In this document: piece by piece, positions 24,643 through 33,466 of the stretch
Position numbering within the stretch: the first letter of the stretch is position 1
How the letters are laid out: every line of letters begins with the position of its first letter
Assembly: GCA_003021015.1 (NCBI GenBank)
Contig: PXRK01000053.1
Location: 1 to 37,655, forward strand
Length of the DNA: 37,655 nucleotides
DNA from: Halobacteriales archaeon QS_4_66_20
GTDB taxonomy: Archaea; Halobacteriota; Halobacteria; Halobacteriales; Haloarculaceae
Direction: 5' to 3'
Notes under the pieces: generated by a model
What the model saw: the letters and a program-made list of their open reading frames with translations, nothing else
Database searches by the model: none
Told to the model about the DNA's origin: nothing
Position numbers and translations under genes: made by a program

Positions 24643-24677
24643 CCTTCCATAAAGGACAGAAAACCGATGCCCACGTT

Positions 24678-25715
24678 TCAGTAGGCGTAGGGCCACTTGC
24701 GTAAATACTCCTTGACCTGGCCGAGCGCGGCCATCAACCCTTTCGGCTCCAGGATCAGGACGAAGATGAGGATGATCCCGAAGACGAACGGCTCCAGCGC
24801 CGTCGCGTCGGGGAACGTGTCAGTCAGGAAGTCCAGCAGGTAGTGCTGGAGGAGTTCGACGCTGCCCACGCCGAGAATCACGCCCCAGACGCGGCCCATC
24901 CCGCCAAGCAGGAGCATAACGTAGTGGAGCAGTGTGATGTCGATGCCGTAGAATCCGGGGTCGATGAAGCCGATATACATCGCGTACAGCGACCCTGCAA
25001 CGCCGACCATGAACCCGCCGATGGCGTACGCTAGCAGCTTGTTCCGGAAGCGGTTGATCCCGAGCACCTCGGCGGAGAGGTCGTTCTCGTGGAGCGCGCG
25101 GAACATCCGGCCGATCCCCGTCCGGCTGAGGTTCATCGTGAGGATGACGAACACCGCCATCACCCCGAGAGCGAAGAAGTACTGCTGTAGAGCGGACTCG
25201 ATTGCGAGGAAATCGCCCACGAGGCCGATCTCCTGGGGCATCGACTGCTGGGTGCCGCCGTGGATCGGGGCGAACTCCTCGCGGGTGAAGAAGAACTGGA
25301 CGGCGATGAACTGCAGCGCGAGCGTCGAGATGGCGATGTAGAACCCTTTGACGCGCCAGGCAGGCAGCCCGAAGATGGCCGCGATCAGCCCTGTGAGGAG
25401 ACCGGCGACGAGCATCGACGGGATCATTCCGGCGCCCAGTTCGTTGACCATCCTGGCGGTCGTGTACGCCCCGATCGCCATGAAGGCACCCTGCGCGAGC
25501 ACGATCTCGCCGGCGTAGCTGAGCATAACGTGCAAACCGAGCACGGCGACGACGAAGATGAAGATCAGCGTGACCGTCGAGACCAGACTCCCGCTGAGAA
25601 CGAACGGCGCGAGCAGCGGGATCGGCAGTGCGAGCAAGAATGCGACCCGCTGGATCCGCCACCGCAACAGCCCCATGCGCCCCTCGTATGAGGTGAAGTA
25701 CTCACCGCAGGGCAT
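24678..25715 (-). CDS. livM: Liv-type ABC transporter permease LivM
   Basis: A 345-residue inner permease with about nine helices. The GLHVMLSYAGEIVLAQGAFMAIGAY segment and ALHENDLSAEVLGINRFRNKLLAYAIGG loop are hallmark LivM sequences. It forms the channel with LivH for branched-chain amino acids or, in this family, also short acids and aromatic compounds. The ATG at 25715 is preferred over an upstream GTG because GGAGGTG lies 6 nt before it. It is the last gene of the six-gene operon, 75 nt after livH. Confidence 0.93.
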   Translation of the reverse strand: MPCGEYFTSYEGRMGLLRWRIQRVAFLLALPIPLLAPFVLSGSLVSTVTLIFIFVVAVLGLHVMLSYAGEIVLAQGAFMAIGAYTTARMVNELGAGMIPSMLVAGLLTGLIAAIFGLPAWRVKGFYIAISTLALQFIAVQFFFTREEFAPIHGGTQQSMPQEIGLVGDFLAIESALQQYFFALGVMAVFVILTMNLSRTGIGRMFRALHENDLSAEVLGINRFRNKLLAYAIGGFMVGVAGSLYAMYIGFIDPGFYGIDITLLHYVMLLLGGMGRVWGVILGVGSVELLQHYLLDFLTDTFPDATALEPFVFGIILIFVLILEPKGLMAALGQVKEYLRKWPYAY

Positions 25716-25790
25716 TCCCAACACCTCCCGGGGCGGGACCGCTACTGGGCGAGTGACGCGCGTCGTGGGGGTTGTGTTGTCCGATCATGG

Positions 25791-26711
25791 TTACAGCCTC
25801 TCGATCCGCTCGGTTCCGAACAGCCCGTACGGCATCAGCATGATCACCACCAGCAGGAACACCATCGGGAACACCGAATCCAGCCCCGGCATGAGGAACT
25901 CCCCCATGTACACGCCGAACTGCCGGAGGACGCCGACGACGATCCCCCCGATGAACGCTCCGGGGATGCTGTCGAGGCCGCCGAAGACGACGGCGGCGAA
26001 CACGAGGATGGTCACGTCGGCGATTGTGTAGCCGACGCCACCCGATGACATCGCGAGCAGGATCCCGCCGATCGAGGTGATCGCGATCGACAGCGCCCAG
26101 GCGATGACGATCGTCCGTTCGATCGACACGCCCAGGACCATCGCGGCCTGCTGATCGCTGGCGCTGGCCCGGAGGATCGAGCCCAGCACTGTGTACCGGA
26201 AAAACGCCATCAGCGCGGCGACGGTCAGCAAGGCCAGCGCCACGCCCAGCACGAACGGTGCCTGGAGTTCGGTGTCCAGCGGGAGTGACAGGCTCCATCC
26301 CGGCTGTAGCTCCTGGGGGTAGGCCCTGTACTGCGCGCTGATGAAGAACCTGCTGCCGCCCTCAATGATGCCCACGAAGGCGAGTGTCACGATGATTACC
26401 GACAGCACCGGCTCCCCGATGAAGTGGCGAAACACCAGCCGTTCGAGGAGCACGCCGAGCAGTGCTCCGATCAGAATCGTCACGACCACTGCCGCGTACA
26501 CTGGGATCTGGACCTCGACGAACCAGAACGGCAAGGAGGTCGACAGCACCACGACTAAGAACGCTCCGAGCAGCGCGAACTGCCCCTGTGCGAAGTTCAG
26601 CACGCCCGTGATCTTGTAGATGAGCGAGAAGCCGATGGCCACGAGCGCGTACAGGGCGCCGATGCCGATCCCGGTCACGAGGGCGCTAAACAGCCCGCCT
26701 GCCTCAACCAT
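25791..26711 (-). CDS. livH: Liv-type ABC transporter permease LivH
   Basis: A 306-residue permease with about eight helices. GIGALYALVAIGFSLIYKITGVLNFAQGQFALLGAF and the coupling loop GSILRASASDQQAAMVLGVSIERTI are diagnostic of LivH. The ATG at 26711 overlaps the end of the acyl-CoA synthetase gene by 8 nt, and two GTG codons upstream are alternatives. Its position shows that synthetase and transporter are transcribed together. Confidence 0.94.
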   Translation of the reverse strand: MVEAGGLFSALVTGIGIGALYALVAIGFSLIYKITGVLNFAQGQFALLGAFLVVVLSTSLPFWFVEVQIPVYAAVVVTILIGALLGVLLERLVFRHFIGEPVLSVIIVTLAFVGIIEGGSRFFISAQYRAYPQELQPGWSLSLPLDTELQAPFVLGVALALLTVAALMAFFRYTVLGSILRASASDQQAAMVLGVSIERTIVIAWALSIAITSIGGILLAMSSGGVGYTIADVTILVFAAVVFGGLDSIPGAFIGGIVVGVLRQFGVYMGEFLMPGLDSVFPMVFLLVVIMLMPYGLFGTERIERL

Positions 26712-28752
26712 CTGCACCACCCCCCTCGACGGGCGCCTCCGCGCGCGTCTCGACGTCGACGACGGTCATCTCCCCGCGCTCGACCGACTCCCTGCCGTCC
26801 TGGTAGGTAATGGTGACGTCGATCGCGACGCTGTCGCGACCCTCGTAGATCCCGTCGATGAGCTCCTGGTACCGGTTCGTGACGATCTCGCGCCGGATCT
26901 TCCCGGTTCTGGTCATCTCGCCGTCGTCCGGGTCGAACTCCTTGAACAGCACCACGAACCGTTCGATCTTGTGCTCGTCGAGCTTCTCGTTGGTCTCCTC
27001 GATGACGCCGCGCATCAGCTCCAGCACCGGCTCCTTCTGGGTCAGGTCGCGGTAGCCCGCGTACTGGATATCGCGCTGGTCCGCCCACTCGGAGACGTTG
27101 TCGTAGCGCATGTTCAGGACTGCCGACAGCGACTCCCTGCCGTCGCCGACGACCAGCGCCTCCTTGATGTAGGGGTTGAACTTGAGCTTCGTCTCGACGC
27201 TGATCGGTGCGACAGCGCTCCCATCAGCCAGTTCGAGCACGTCGTCCATCCGGTCGAACACCTTGACGTGGCCGTCGTCGGTGATGGCGCCGAAGTCGTC
27301 CGTGTGGAGCCAGTCACCTTCCAGCGCCTCCTCGGTTTTCTCGGGCTGGTTGTAGTAGCCCGAGGTGACCACGGGCCCGCTGACGACCAGCTCGCCGCCG
27401 GGCGTAATGCCGACTTCGACGTTCGGGAACACCTCGCCGACAGTGTCGACCTGGATGTCGCCGTCCCGATGCATCGTGACGAAGCCACAGACCTCGGACT
27501 GGCCCCAGATCTGCTTGAGCGGCACGCCCAGCGCGTGGTAGTACTGGAAGTGGTCCTCCCCGAGGGGGCCGCCCCCAGTGTAGACGTTTTTCGCCCGCTT
27601 GAGGCCGATCTTGTCGAGGATCGGCCGGTAGACAGCCCAGTACGACAGCCAGTGGCCGAACCGCAGCAGGGCTGGGGGGTCCTGCTCACGCTTGTCGCCG
27701 CTGACGTACTCGGCGTACCGGTTGCCGATCGCCATCGCCGCGTTGTACACCGTCCGTTTCAGCCACGTCGTGTTCTCGATCTGCGCTTTGATGTCGGCGA
27801 CCCAGCCCTCGTAGGCGCCCGGCGACGAGAAGATGATCTCGGGGCCGATCTCGCGGAGATCCTCGCTCTCGGTGTCGTCCTCCTCGGGAAAGTTGGCGGT
27901 CCAACCGCCGAGGAACGCAGCCGCCATCAGGATCATCTGCTCGCCGATCCAGGCCATCGGCAGGTACGAGAAGTAGTCCGACCCCTCCGGCAACGGGTCG
28001 ATCTCGATCGCCGCGTTCGCGAGGTTGACGAAGTTGAAGTGCGAGAGCTTCACTCGCTTCGGCATACCGGTCGTCCCCGAGGTGGGTGGCAACATCGCCG
28101 GGCGGTCGGGGTCGAGCTCCTGGATCCACCCCTCGAACTCGTCGTCGGTAACCGCACCGTTTTCGAGCTGCTCGCGGCCGCGTTCCTCCAGTTCCTCGTA
28201 GCTCAGCACCGGCGGCTCGGTGTCCTCGTAGCGGAACATCCCCTTCTCGTCACGGTAGACGATCGCCTCCAAGTCGTCCGCGCGGTCGGCGACCTGCAGG
28301 AGCTTGTCGACCATCTCCTGGTCCTCGGCGTAGGCGACTTTCGGATCGAGCAGTTCCAGCTGGTTGCCGATGGCGTCGGGCAGCATGTCCTCGTAGTTCG
28401 GCGCAGCCATGCCACCGAGCGTCTGTGCGCCCAGCCACGCCCACAGCTGGTGGGGTCGGTTGTAGCCGATACTGAACAGCACGTCGTCGTGGCCGAACCC
28501 CAGCGACTCCAGGCCGAGCGTGATGTACTGGACCCGGTCGTAGTAGCTGTCCCAGGTAAACTCCTTCCAGACGCCGTAGCGCTTCCAGCGCAGCGCCACC
28601 TCGTCGCCGTGCTCCTGGACGTGGTTCAGCATGATCTCCGGGAGGGTGATGTCGTCGATGATCTCCGTGTCACCGTCCGGCGCCGTCACGACGCGGTCGA
28701 TCGACGGCCCCGTCTCGACGCCGGCCGAGAGCGTCTCGTCGCCACTCGTCAT
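26704..28752 (-). CDS. AMP-forming long-chain acyl-CoA synthetase embedded in the Liv operon
   Basis: A 682-residue adenylate-forming enzyme. The nucleotide loop is LPPTSGTTGMPKRVKLSH (residues about 221-238), with LPMAWIGEQ, YTGGGPLGEDHFQYYHALG, IWGQSEVCGF, WLHTDDFGAI and the C-terminal catalytic lysine region MTRTGKIRREIV. It activates a carboxylic acid to acyl-AMP and then acyl-CoA. Its size matches long-chain or very-long-chain synthetases, but the placement between livG and livH suggests that the imported acid is the substrate. The ATG at 28752 is one base from the livG stop. Confidence 0.93.
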   Translation of the reverse strand: MTSGDETLSAGVETGPSIDRVVTAPDGDTEIIDDITLPEIMLNHVQEHGDEVALRWKRYGVWKEFTWDSYYDRVQYITLGLESLGFGHDDVLFSIGYNRPHQLWAWLGAQTLGGMAAPNYEDMLPDAIGNQLELLDPKVAYAEDQEMVDKLLQVADRADDLEAIVYRDEKGMFRYEDTEPPVLSYEELEERGREQLENGAVTDDEFEGWIQELDPDRPAMLPPTSGTTGMPKRVKLSHFNFVNLANAAIEIDPLPEGSDYFSYLPMAWIGEQMILMAAAFLGGWTANFPEEDDTESEDLREIGPEIIFSSPGAYEGWVADIKAQIENTTWLKRTVYNAAMAIGNRYAEYVSGDKREQDPPALLRFGHWLSYWAVYRPILDKIGLKRAKNVYTGGGPLGEDHFQYYHALGVPLKQIWGQSEVCGFVTMHRDGDIQVDTVGEVFPNVEVGITPGGELVVSGPVVTSGYYNQPEKTEEALEGDWLHTDDFGAITDDGHVKVFDRMDDVLELADGSAVAPISVETKLKFNPYIKEALVVGDGRESLSAVLNMRYDNVSEWADQRDIQYAGYRDLTQKEPVLELMRGVIEETNEKLDEHKIERFVVLFKEFDPDDGEMTRTGKIRREIVTNRYQELIDGIYEGRDSVAIDVTITYQDGRESVERGEMTVVDVETRAEAPVEGGGADG

Positions 28753-28753
28753 C

Positions 28754-29590
28754 TCAGTCTACCCCCGTGTATATCTGCTGGACCTCCGGATCCTCGACGA
28801 CGTCCTCCGGTTCGCCCCGCGCGATCACGGCTCCCTGATTGAGTACGATCATCCGTTCGGAGACGTCGGTGACCACCTCGAGGTCGTGTTCGATCATCGC
28901 CATGGTCAGCCCTTCTTTCTCGTGCAGATCGGCCAGAAACCGGACCATGTCGTACTTCTCGTCAAACGTCAGGCCGCTCATCGCCTCGTCTAACAGCAAC
29001 ACGTCGGGTTCCAGCGCGAGCGACCGGGCCAGGTCGACCCGCCGCTGGATCCCCAGCGGGAGCGCGCCGATCGTGCTGTGGCGGTACTCCCAGAGTTCGA
29101 GGTAGTCGAGGATCTCCTCGACGCGACGCATGTTCTCGGCCTCGATGTCGCGGCCGCCGACGCCGTAAAACAGCATCGCCGAGAGCACGTTCGGCCGGTT
29201 CTTGACGGCCCTGATCGTCATCACGTTCTCGAGGACGTCCTCCTCCTCGAACAGTTCGAGCCCCTGGAACGTGCGCCCGAGGCCCTTCCGGGCGCGCTTG
29301 TAGGAAGGGTCGTCGGTCACGTCTTCGCCGCCGAGGTAGATCTCGCCGCCGGCGTCGGGGTCGTAGAACCCGTTGAGCACGTTGAGCAGCGTCGTCTTGC
29401 CGGCGCCGTTCGGGCCGACGATCGACACCCACTCGCCGTCGTCGATGCCGATCGAGACGTCGTCGACGGCAGTGACTGCGCCGAACGTCCGCGTCACGCT
29501 CCGGCAGCCGAGCGCGGCCTCCTCGGGGGGCGTCGCCGGCCCCTTCCGGAGCCCTGCAGGTTTCGGCGAGGCTGTACCAGGTCCGCTCAT
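28754..29590 (-). CDS. livG: Liv-type ABC transporter ATP-binding protein LivG
   Basis: A 278-residue ATPase. Walker A is VGPNGAGKTTLLN, the Q-loop region is GLGRTFQGLELFEEEDV, the signature region is LPLGIQRRVDLARSL (a LivG-type variant of LSGGQ), Walker B is VLLLDEAMSGL and the switch His is in MIEHDLEVV. The extra LivG loop (NRPNVLSAMLFYGVGGRDIEAEN) is present. An N-terminal extension of about 27 residues is specific. It is coupled to livF (start and stop 2 nt apart) and to the synthetase. Confidence 0.94.
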   Translation of the reverse strand: MSGPGTASPKPAGLRKGPATPPEEAALGCRSVTRTFGAVTAVDDVSIGIDDGEWVSIVGPNGAGKTTLLNVLNGFYDPDAGGEIYLGGEDVTDDPSYKRARKGLGRTFQGLELFEEEDVLENVMTIRAVKNRPNVLSAMLFYGVGGRDIEAENMRRVEEILDYLELWEYRHSTIGALPLGIQRRVDLARSLALEPDVLLLDEAMSGLTFDEKYDMVRFLADLHEKEGLTMAMIEHDLEVVTDVSERMIVLNQGAVIARGEPEDVVEDPEVQQIYTGVD

Positions 29591-29592
29591 GG

Positions 29593-30411
29593 TCACTTCC
29601 ACCTCTTTCTGATCTTGTAGTGTCTGATGTCCGAATACCTGCTCTCCTCGGCACTGGTGCCGAGGTAGAACTCCTTGATCTCCTCGCGGTTCATCAGCAC
29701 GTCCGCCGGGTCCTGGAGCTCGATCTGCCCGTTCTCGAGGACGTACCCGTAGTCCGCAATCTCGAGCGTCCGTTTTGCGTTCTGGTCCGCAATGATCATC
29801 GTGATGTCCTCCTCGCGGTTGATCTTCCGGAGCGTCTCGTAGATGTCGACGACGAGCTGTGGCGCTAGTCCGAGCGACGGTTCGTCGAGCAGGAGCAGGT
29901 CGGGCCTGTGGATCAGCGCCCGGGAGATGACCAGCATCTGCTGTTCGCCACCGCTGGTGTAGCCAGCCTCGACGTCCAGGAGATCCTCCAGTTGCGGGAA
30001 GTACTCGAAGGCGATCTCGTAATCGGAGTTGTCGTACCGGATCCGCCGCCCGTCGCGGTACAGTCCACACCGGAGGTTCTCCTCGACAGTCAGATCCTCG
30101 AACACCCGCCGCCCCTCGAGGATGTGCGTGACGTTTCTGCCGACCATCTCTTTCGTGTCGGCGTTGGTGACGTCCTCGCCCTCGAAGTAGACGGACCCGC
30201 GGGTCACCTCGCCGCGCTCGCTGCGGCCGATCCCCGAGATCATCTTGAGGATCGTCGACTTGCCGGCGCCGTTCGGGCCCAGGAGTGCGACGATATCGCC
30301 CTCCTCGGCTTCCATGGAGACGCCCTGGACAGCCAGGAACGTTCTGTCGTAGACGATTTCGACGTTGTCGAGTTCGACGACCGGCGGCTCCTCGTCTGCA
30401 GTCGCACTCAT
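29593..30411 (-). CDS. livF: Liv-type ABC transporter ATP-binding protein LivF
   Basis: A 272-residue ATPase. Walker A is LLGPNGAGKSTILKM, the Q-loop part is VTHILEGRRVFEDLTVEENL, the signature is YTSGGEQQMLVISRAL, and Walker B is LLLLDEPSLGLAPQLV, the LivF-specific form. The switch region reads MIIADQNAKRTLEIADYGYVLENG. It pairs with LivG. The ATG at 30411 sits one base after the end of the solute-binding protein gene; a longer in-frame start would run into that gene. Confidence 0.95.
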   Translation of the reverse strand: MSATADEEPPVVELDNVEIVYDRTFLAVQGVSMEAEEGDIVALLGPNGAGKSTILKMISGIGRSERGEVTRGSVYFEGEDVTNADTKEMVGRNVTHILEGRRVFEDLTVEENLRCGLYRDGRRIRYDNSDYEIAFEYFPQLEDLLDVEAGYTSGGEQQMLVISRALIHRPDLLLLDEPSLGLAPQLVVDIYETLRKINREEDITMIIADQNAKRTLEIADYGYVLENGQIELQDPADVLMNREEIKEFYLGTSAEESRYSDIRHYKIRKRWK

Positions 30412-30412
30412 G

Positions 30413-31678
30413 CTACGGCAGCCATTCCTCGCGGCGTTCGAGCTGAATCTCCTCCTCGGCGACGATCTCGGCATCGCTGACCCGATACGTCTGGCCCCAC
30501 ATCGTCGCCCGGCGGTCGCCCTCCATGTAGTTGAGCGTCACCGGGATCAGGCCCCGCGCGTCGAAATCGTCCATATCGAAGATCGCCTGGCGGACTTCCG
30601 CACCCGAGGTGATGTCGCCGCCGTCGTCCTGGACCTGTTTGACCGCCTCCACGGCCAGCAGGGCGTGGGCGACGCCGCGGACGTAGTTGATGTTCGCGAC
30701 CTCCGGGTTGCTCATGTCCCGATCCTCCCGCTCGAAGGAGTCCTGGATGATCTCCCAGCCGTCGGGTTCCTGGTCGCTCGTCTGCCCCCAGGACATGTTG
30801 GAGTTGACGTACCTGACACCCTCGAACAGGTCGGACACCGTCTCGGCGCGGAACTCGTCGACGGTCCAGGTCAGCCCCATCACCGTCAGGTCTGCGCCCA
30901 GATCGTTCACCGAACTCATCAGCACCTGCATCGGGGCGGCCGTGTTCTGGTGGATCAGGTAGTCGATATCATTGTTCATGGCCCGCTCGACCTGCGTGTC
31001 CGCGGTGTTCGCGTCGAGTTCGAGGATGATGCTCTCGGCGACGTCGAGCCCGAGTTCCTCCGCGTAGGCTTCGGTCCCCTCGACCGGTGTCTGCCCGAAC
31101 GGGGTGGAGTTGTGGATCATCGCAACGGTCGAGTCGGGGTCGTTGTTAGCGACCCACTTCGCGTGTGCGCGCCCCTGACTGGTGTAGTCGATGTTTGTAA
31201 AGAAGTTGTACGGCGTTTCATCCGACATCAGGCTGTCGGCGTACGATGCCGAGATGTACACAATCTCGTCGCTGGCAACTTCCGGCGCCAGCGCCTCGGT
31301 GTCGGCCGTCCCCCAGCCGATGATGACTGGGGGGTTACCGTCGCTCGTCAGGTCGTCGTACTGCTGTTGTGCCTGTGGCACCTCGTAGGCGTAGTCCTGC
31401 CAGTTGTGTTCGATCTCGAAGCCCAGGTCCTCGTTCTCGTTGAACCACGTCATGGCGTCCCGCGACCCCAGCCCGGTCGGCTGTCCGACGTCGGCCGTCG
31501 CACCGCTGAGGTCGTAGATACCACCGATCGTCACCGTGTCTCCGTCGTCACCGCCGCCGTCGCCCACACAGCCGGCGAAACTCGCTGCGGTGGTCGCCAC
31601 CGCGACGCTGGCGCCACGACGCAGGAACGCTCGTCGGCTGTGCGGGCTGTCACCAAGACCACTGTTGTTCGCTGGCAT
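30413..31678 (-). CDS. livK: Liv-type solute-binding lipoprotein (Tat-exported)
   Basis: A 421-residue periplasmic-binding protein of fold type I (LivJ/LivK-like). The twin-arginine signal SRRAFLRR (residues 14-21) is followed by a hydrophobic core and lipobox SFAGC (Cys37), so it is predicted to be lipid-anchored on the outer face. The mature start VTIGGIYDLSGATADVGQP and VIIGWGTADTEALAPEVA are typical of the family. The ligand is not readable: amino acids, urea, short acids and aromatic acids are all known. It leads the operon livK-livF-livG-synthetase-livH-livM, preceded by an AT-rich divergent promoter shared with the UspA gene. Confidence 0.94.
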   Translation of the reverse strand: MPANNSGLGDSPHSRRAFLRRGASVAVATTAASFAGCVGDGGGDDGDTVTIGGIYDLSGATADVGQPTGLGSRDAMTWFNENEDLGFEIEHNWQDYAYEVPQAQQQYDDLTSDGNPPVIIGWGTADTEALAPEVASDEIVYISASYADSLMSDETPYNFFTNIDYTSQGRAHAKWVANNDPDSTVAMIHNSTPFGQTPVEGTEAYAEELGLDVAESIILELDANTADTQVERAMNNDIDYLIHQNTAAPMQVLMSSVNDLGADLTVMGLTWTVDEFRAETVSDLFEGVRYVNSNMSWGQTSDQEPDGWEIIQDSFEREDRDMSNPEVANINYVRGVAHALLAVEAVKQVQDDGGDITSGAEVRQAIFDMDDFDARGLIPVTLNYMEGDRRATMWGQTYRVSDAEIVAEEEIQLERREEWLP

Positions 31679-31840
31679 GCTCTATTCTTAATGAATAATA
31701 TCATCCATTTAGTTTATTCGGTCAACGGACTGTCGTCATCGGGTGAACGCGGAGTACTTACCCGCAAAAGAATAAATTATTTCGGCCGGACGTTGTAGGT
31801 CGTCGTTACATCTATTTAGCCTCCAGCGGATAGCTGGACC
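31679..31840. promoter_or_regulatory. AT-rich divergent promoter region (livK and uspA)
   Basis: This 162-bp gap is markedly AT-richer than the coding DNA. For uspA, CTATTTAG (31812-31819) lies 26 nt before the ATG at 31841. For livK a GATATTATT-type box lies at about 31696-31704. Short dyads occur at ATTCTTAATGAAT and GAATAAATTATTTC and may bind a regulator. Confidence 0.5.
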
Positions 31841-32245
31841 ATGTACAGAATCGTGGCAGGAATCGACACCGACACTGATCGCGCGGAGGCGGTGGGCCGG
31901 ACGCTCGCAGAGATGCCGTTCGAGGAGGCGGAGGTCGTTCTCGTCCACGTGTTCGAGGAGAATCCGGAAGGTGCCGGCGTGGGACAGGTCGGTTCGGTTT
32001 CCCACGTAGAAAAGATCCTCACGGAGAGAGTCGACTTCGAGGTGACTCCGGTCGGAAAGAGCGGTGATCCGGCAGCTGGCCTGCTCGACGCGGCGGAGGA
32101 GTTCGACGCGAACCTACTCTGTGTGGCGGGTCGCAAGCGGACGCCGACCGGCAAGGCGATCTTCGGCAGCGTCACCCAGGACGTCATCCTCGACTCGACG
32201 TATCCCGTCGTGGTCTGTGACGACCAGTGGCCCGGCGATGAGTGA
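31841..32245 (+). CDS. Universal stress protein (UspA family)
   Basis: A 134-residue single-domain UspA protein. MYRIVAGIDTDTDRAE opens the alpha/beta fold, and AGRKRTPTGKAIFGSVTQDVIL holds the ATP-binding G-x2-G-x9-G(S/T) signature. It acts as an ATP-binding stress-response protein; the exact role is unknown. The start is supported by a TATA-like box 26 nt upstream. It is divergent from the Liv operon, a frequent pairing in haloarchaea. The stop codon TGA (32243-32245) abuts the left end of a 111-bp hairpin element. Confidence 0.93.
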   Translation: MYRIVAGIDTDTDRAEAVGRTLAEMPFEEAEVVLVHVFEENPEGAGVGQVGSVSHVEKILTERVDFEVTPVGKSGDPAAGLLDAAEEFDANLLCVAGRKRTPTGKAIFGSVTQDVILDSTYPVVVCDDQWPGDE

Positions 32246-32355
32246 TAGTGATTGTTGTGAGTCTTTACCGCTGTCGACCCATCAGACTCCGGTGTCAGCC
32301 CGTGACACTCCCGAGAATGCGATTCGACTCCGAAAATAATCACAACAATCACTAT
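32245..32355 (+). mobile_element. 111-bp hairpin element, copy A
   Basis: The ends ATAGTGATTGTTGTGA (32245-32260) and TCACAACAATCACTAT (32340-32355) are perfect 16-bp inverted repeats. An inner hairpin GTGTCAGCCCGTGACAC sits at 32292-32308, exactly at the centre, and the flanking arms are partly complementary, so the whole element can fold into one long hairpin. It encodes no protein. A second copy of the same length and orientation is at 33341. A non-autonomous transposable element or a terminator-like structure are both possible. Confidence 0.7.
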
Positions 32356-32410
32356 GAGACCCCCACCTGTGGAACCGAGCAGCGATCCAACCTGAAACTA
32401 CCCGGACCTC

Positions 32411-33313
32411 ATGACAACTGATCAGAACGACAACGACGGTGCCGATCACTTCAGCCCGGCGATCGACGCGCATACGCACCTGCTTCCGTCGTCGCTGACC
32501 GAGGCGATCCGGCGTGCACTCACCGGCGAAGCCGGATGGGAGTTCTCCCACCCAGTGACCAGATCCGGCATCGAAGGGATTCTCACCGACGCAGGGGTGA
32601 GCGCGTACGTGGCACTGCCGTACGTCCACGAAAAGGGGATGGCAGCTGACCTCAACGACTGGCTCTGCTCGCAGGCTGTAGACAGCGACCGGCTGATCCC
32701 GTTCGCGACCGTCCACCCGGAAGACGACGACGTCGCCTTGCTCGTCAGGAAGGCGTTCGAACAGGGAGCCAGGGGCCTGAAGTTCCACTGTCCCGTCCAG
32801 GAGTGCAAACCGGGCGACCCGCGCATCCAGCCGGCGCTAGACGTCGCTGTCGAGTACGACCGGCCGGTAACCTACCACGGCGGGACCGCCCCGATGTTCG
32901 AGGAGAGCCCGTACGTGGGTCACGACGTCTTCGCGGAGCTGGTAGCGTCTTACCCCGATCTGCGCGTCTGCTGTGCGCACATGGGGACCTTCGAGGTCGA
33001 GCAGTTCGTCGCCCTGGCCCGGGAGCATGCGAACGTCTACCTCGACACCACCTTCGCTATGTCGACAGAGGCCGAGGAGACGATGGGGTTCGACCCGAGT
33101 TCGATCCCGGACGCGACGTTCGTCGACCTGTCGGAATCGATCATGTACGGCTCGGACCTGCCGAACATTCCGTACCCCTACCGCGAAGAACGGGCGGAGC
33201 TACTCGCCCGTGACCTCCCCGCCGACACGTACCGGGATCTGTTCTACCGGACGGCGACCCGGTATCTCGGGTTCGATCGGGAATCGGGAGACGCCCCTCC
33301 CACCAGCCAGTAG
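32411..33313 (+). CDS. Amidohydrolase-2 family metal-dependent hydrolase/decarboxylase
   Basis: A 300-residue TIM-barrel protein. Metal ligands are visible as His21/His23 (AIDAHTHLLP), His156 (VTYHGGT), His190 (VCCAHMGTFE) and Asp249 (MYGSDLPNIPY); GLKFH (Lys124, His126) adds catalytic residues. The family includes decarboxylases such as ACMSD and gamma-resorcylate decarboxylase, and lactonases. The substrate is probably a small aromatic or cyclic acid, judged only from the neighbouring PaaK-like, MaoC-like and Liv genes. It is bracketed by two direct copies of the hairpin element. Confidence 0.88.
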   Translation: MTTDQNDNDGADHFSPAIDAHTHLLPSSLTEAIRRALTGEAGWEFSHPVTRSGIEGILTDAGVSAYVALPYVHEKGMAADLNDWLCSQAVDSDRLIPFATVHPEDDDVALLVRKAFEQGARGLKFHCPVQECKPGDPRIQPALDVAVEYDRPVTYHGGTAPMFEESPYVGHDVFAELVASYPDLRVCCAHMGTFEVEQFVALAREHANVYLDTTFAMSTEAEETMGFDPSSIPDATFVDLSESIMYGSDLPNIPYPYREERAELLARDLPADTYRDLFYRTATRYLGFDRESGDAPPTSQ

Positions 33314-33340
33314 CACGTCGGCTGTCTACGGTCGTGAGTG

Positions 33341-33451
33341 ATAGTGATTATTGCGACTCTTTACCGCCGTCGATTCGTCAGCCACCGGTTTCAGCCCATG
33401 ACATTCCCGGGACGACGATGTGACTCCGAAAACAATCGCAATAATCACTAT
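33341..33451 (+). mobile_element. 111-bp hairpin element, copy B
   Basis: The ends ATAGTGATTATTGCGA (33341-33356) and TCGCAATAATCACTAT (33436-33451) are perfect 16-bp inverted repeats. The element is the same length as copy A and co-linear with it (shared tracts include CTTTACCG, GTCAG, TGACTCCGAAAA). Where the terminal arm differs from copy A, both arms of the same copy changed together. It lies between the convergent amidohydrolase and PaaK-like genes and could terminate both. Confidence 0.7.
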
Positions 33452-33466
33452 GAGTGTGACTCACTA

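Noticed and set aside
26620..28842. A 740-residue open frame on the plus strand opposite the acyl-CoA synthetase.
   Set aside because: Long antisense frames are common in GC-rich haloarchaeal DNA; the minus strand has clear ligase motifs throughout.
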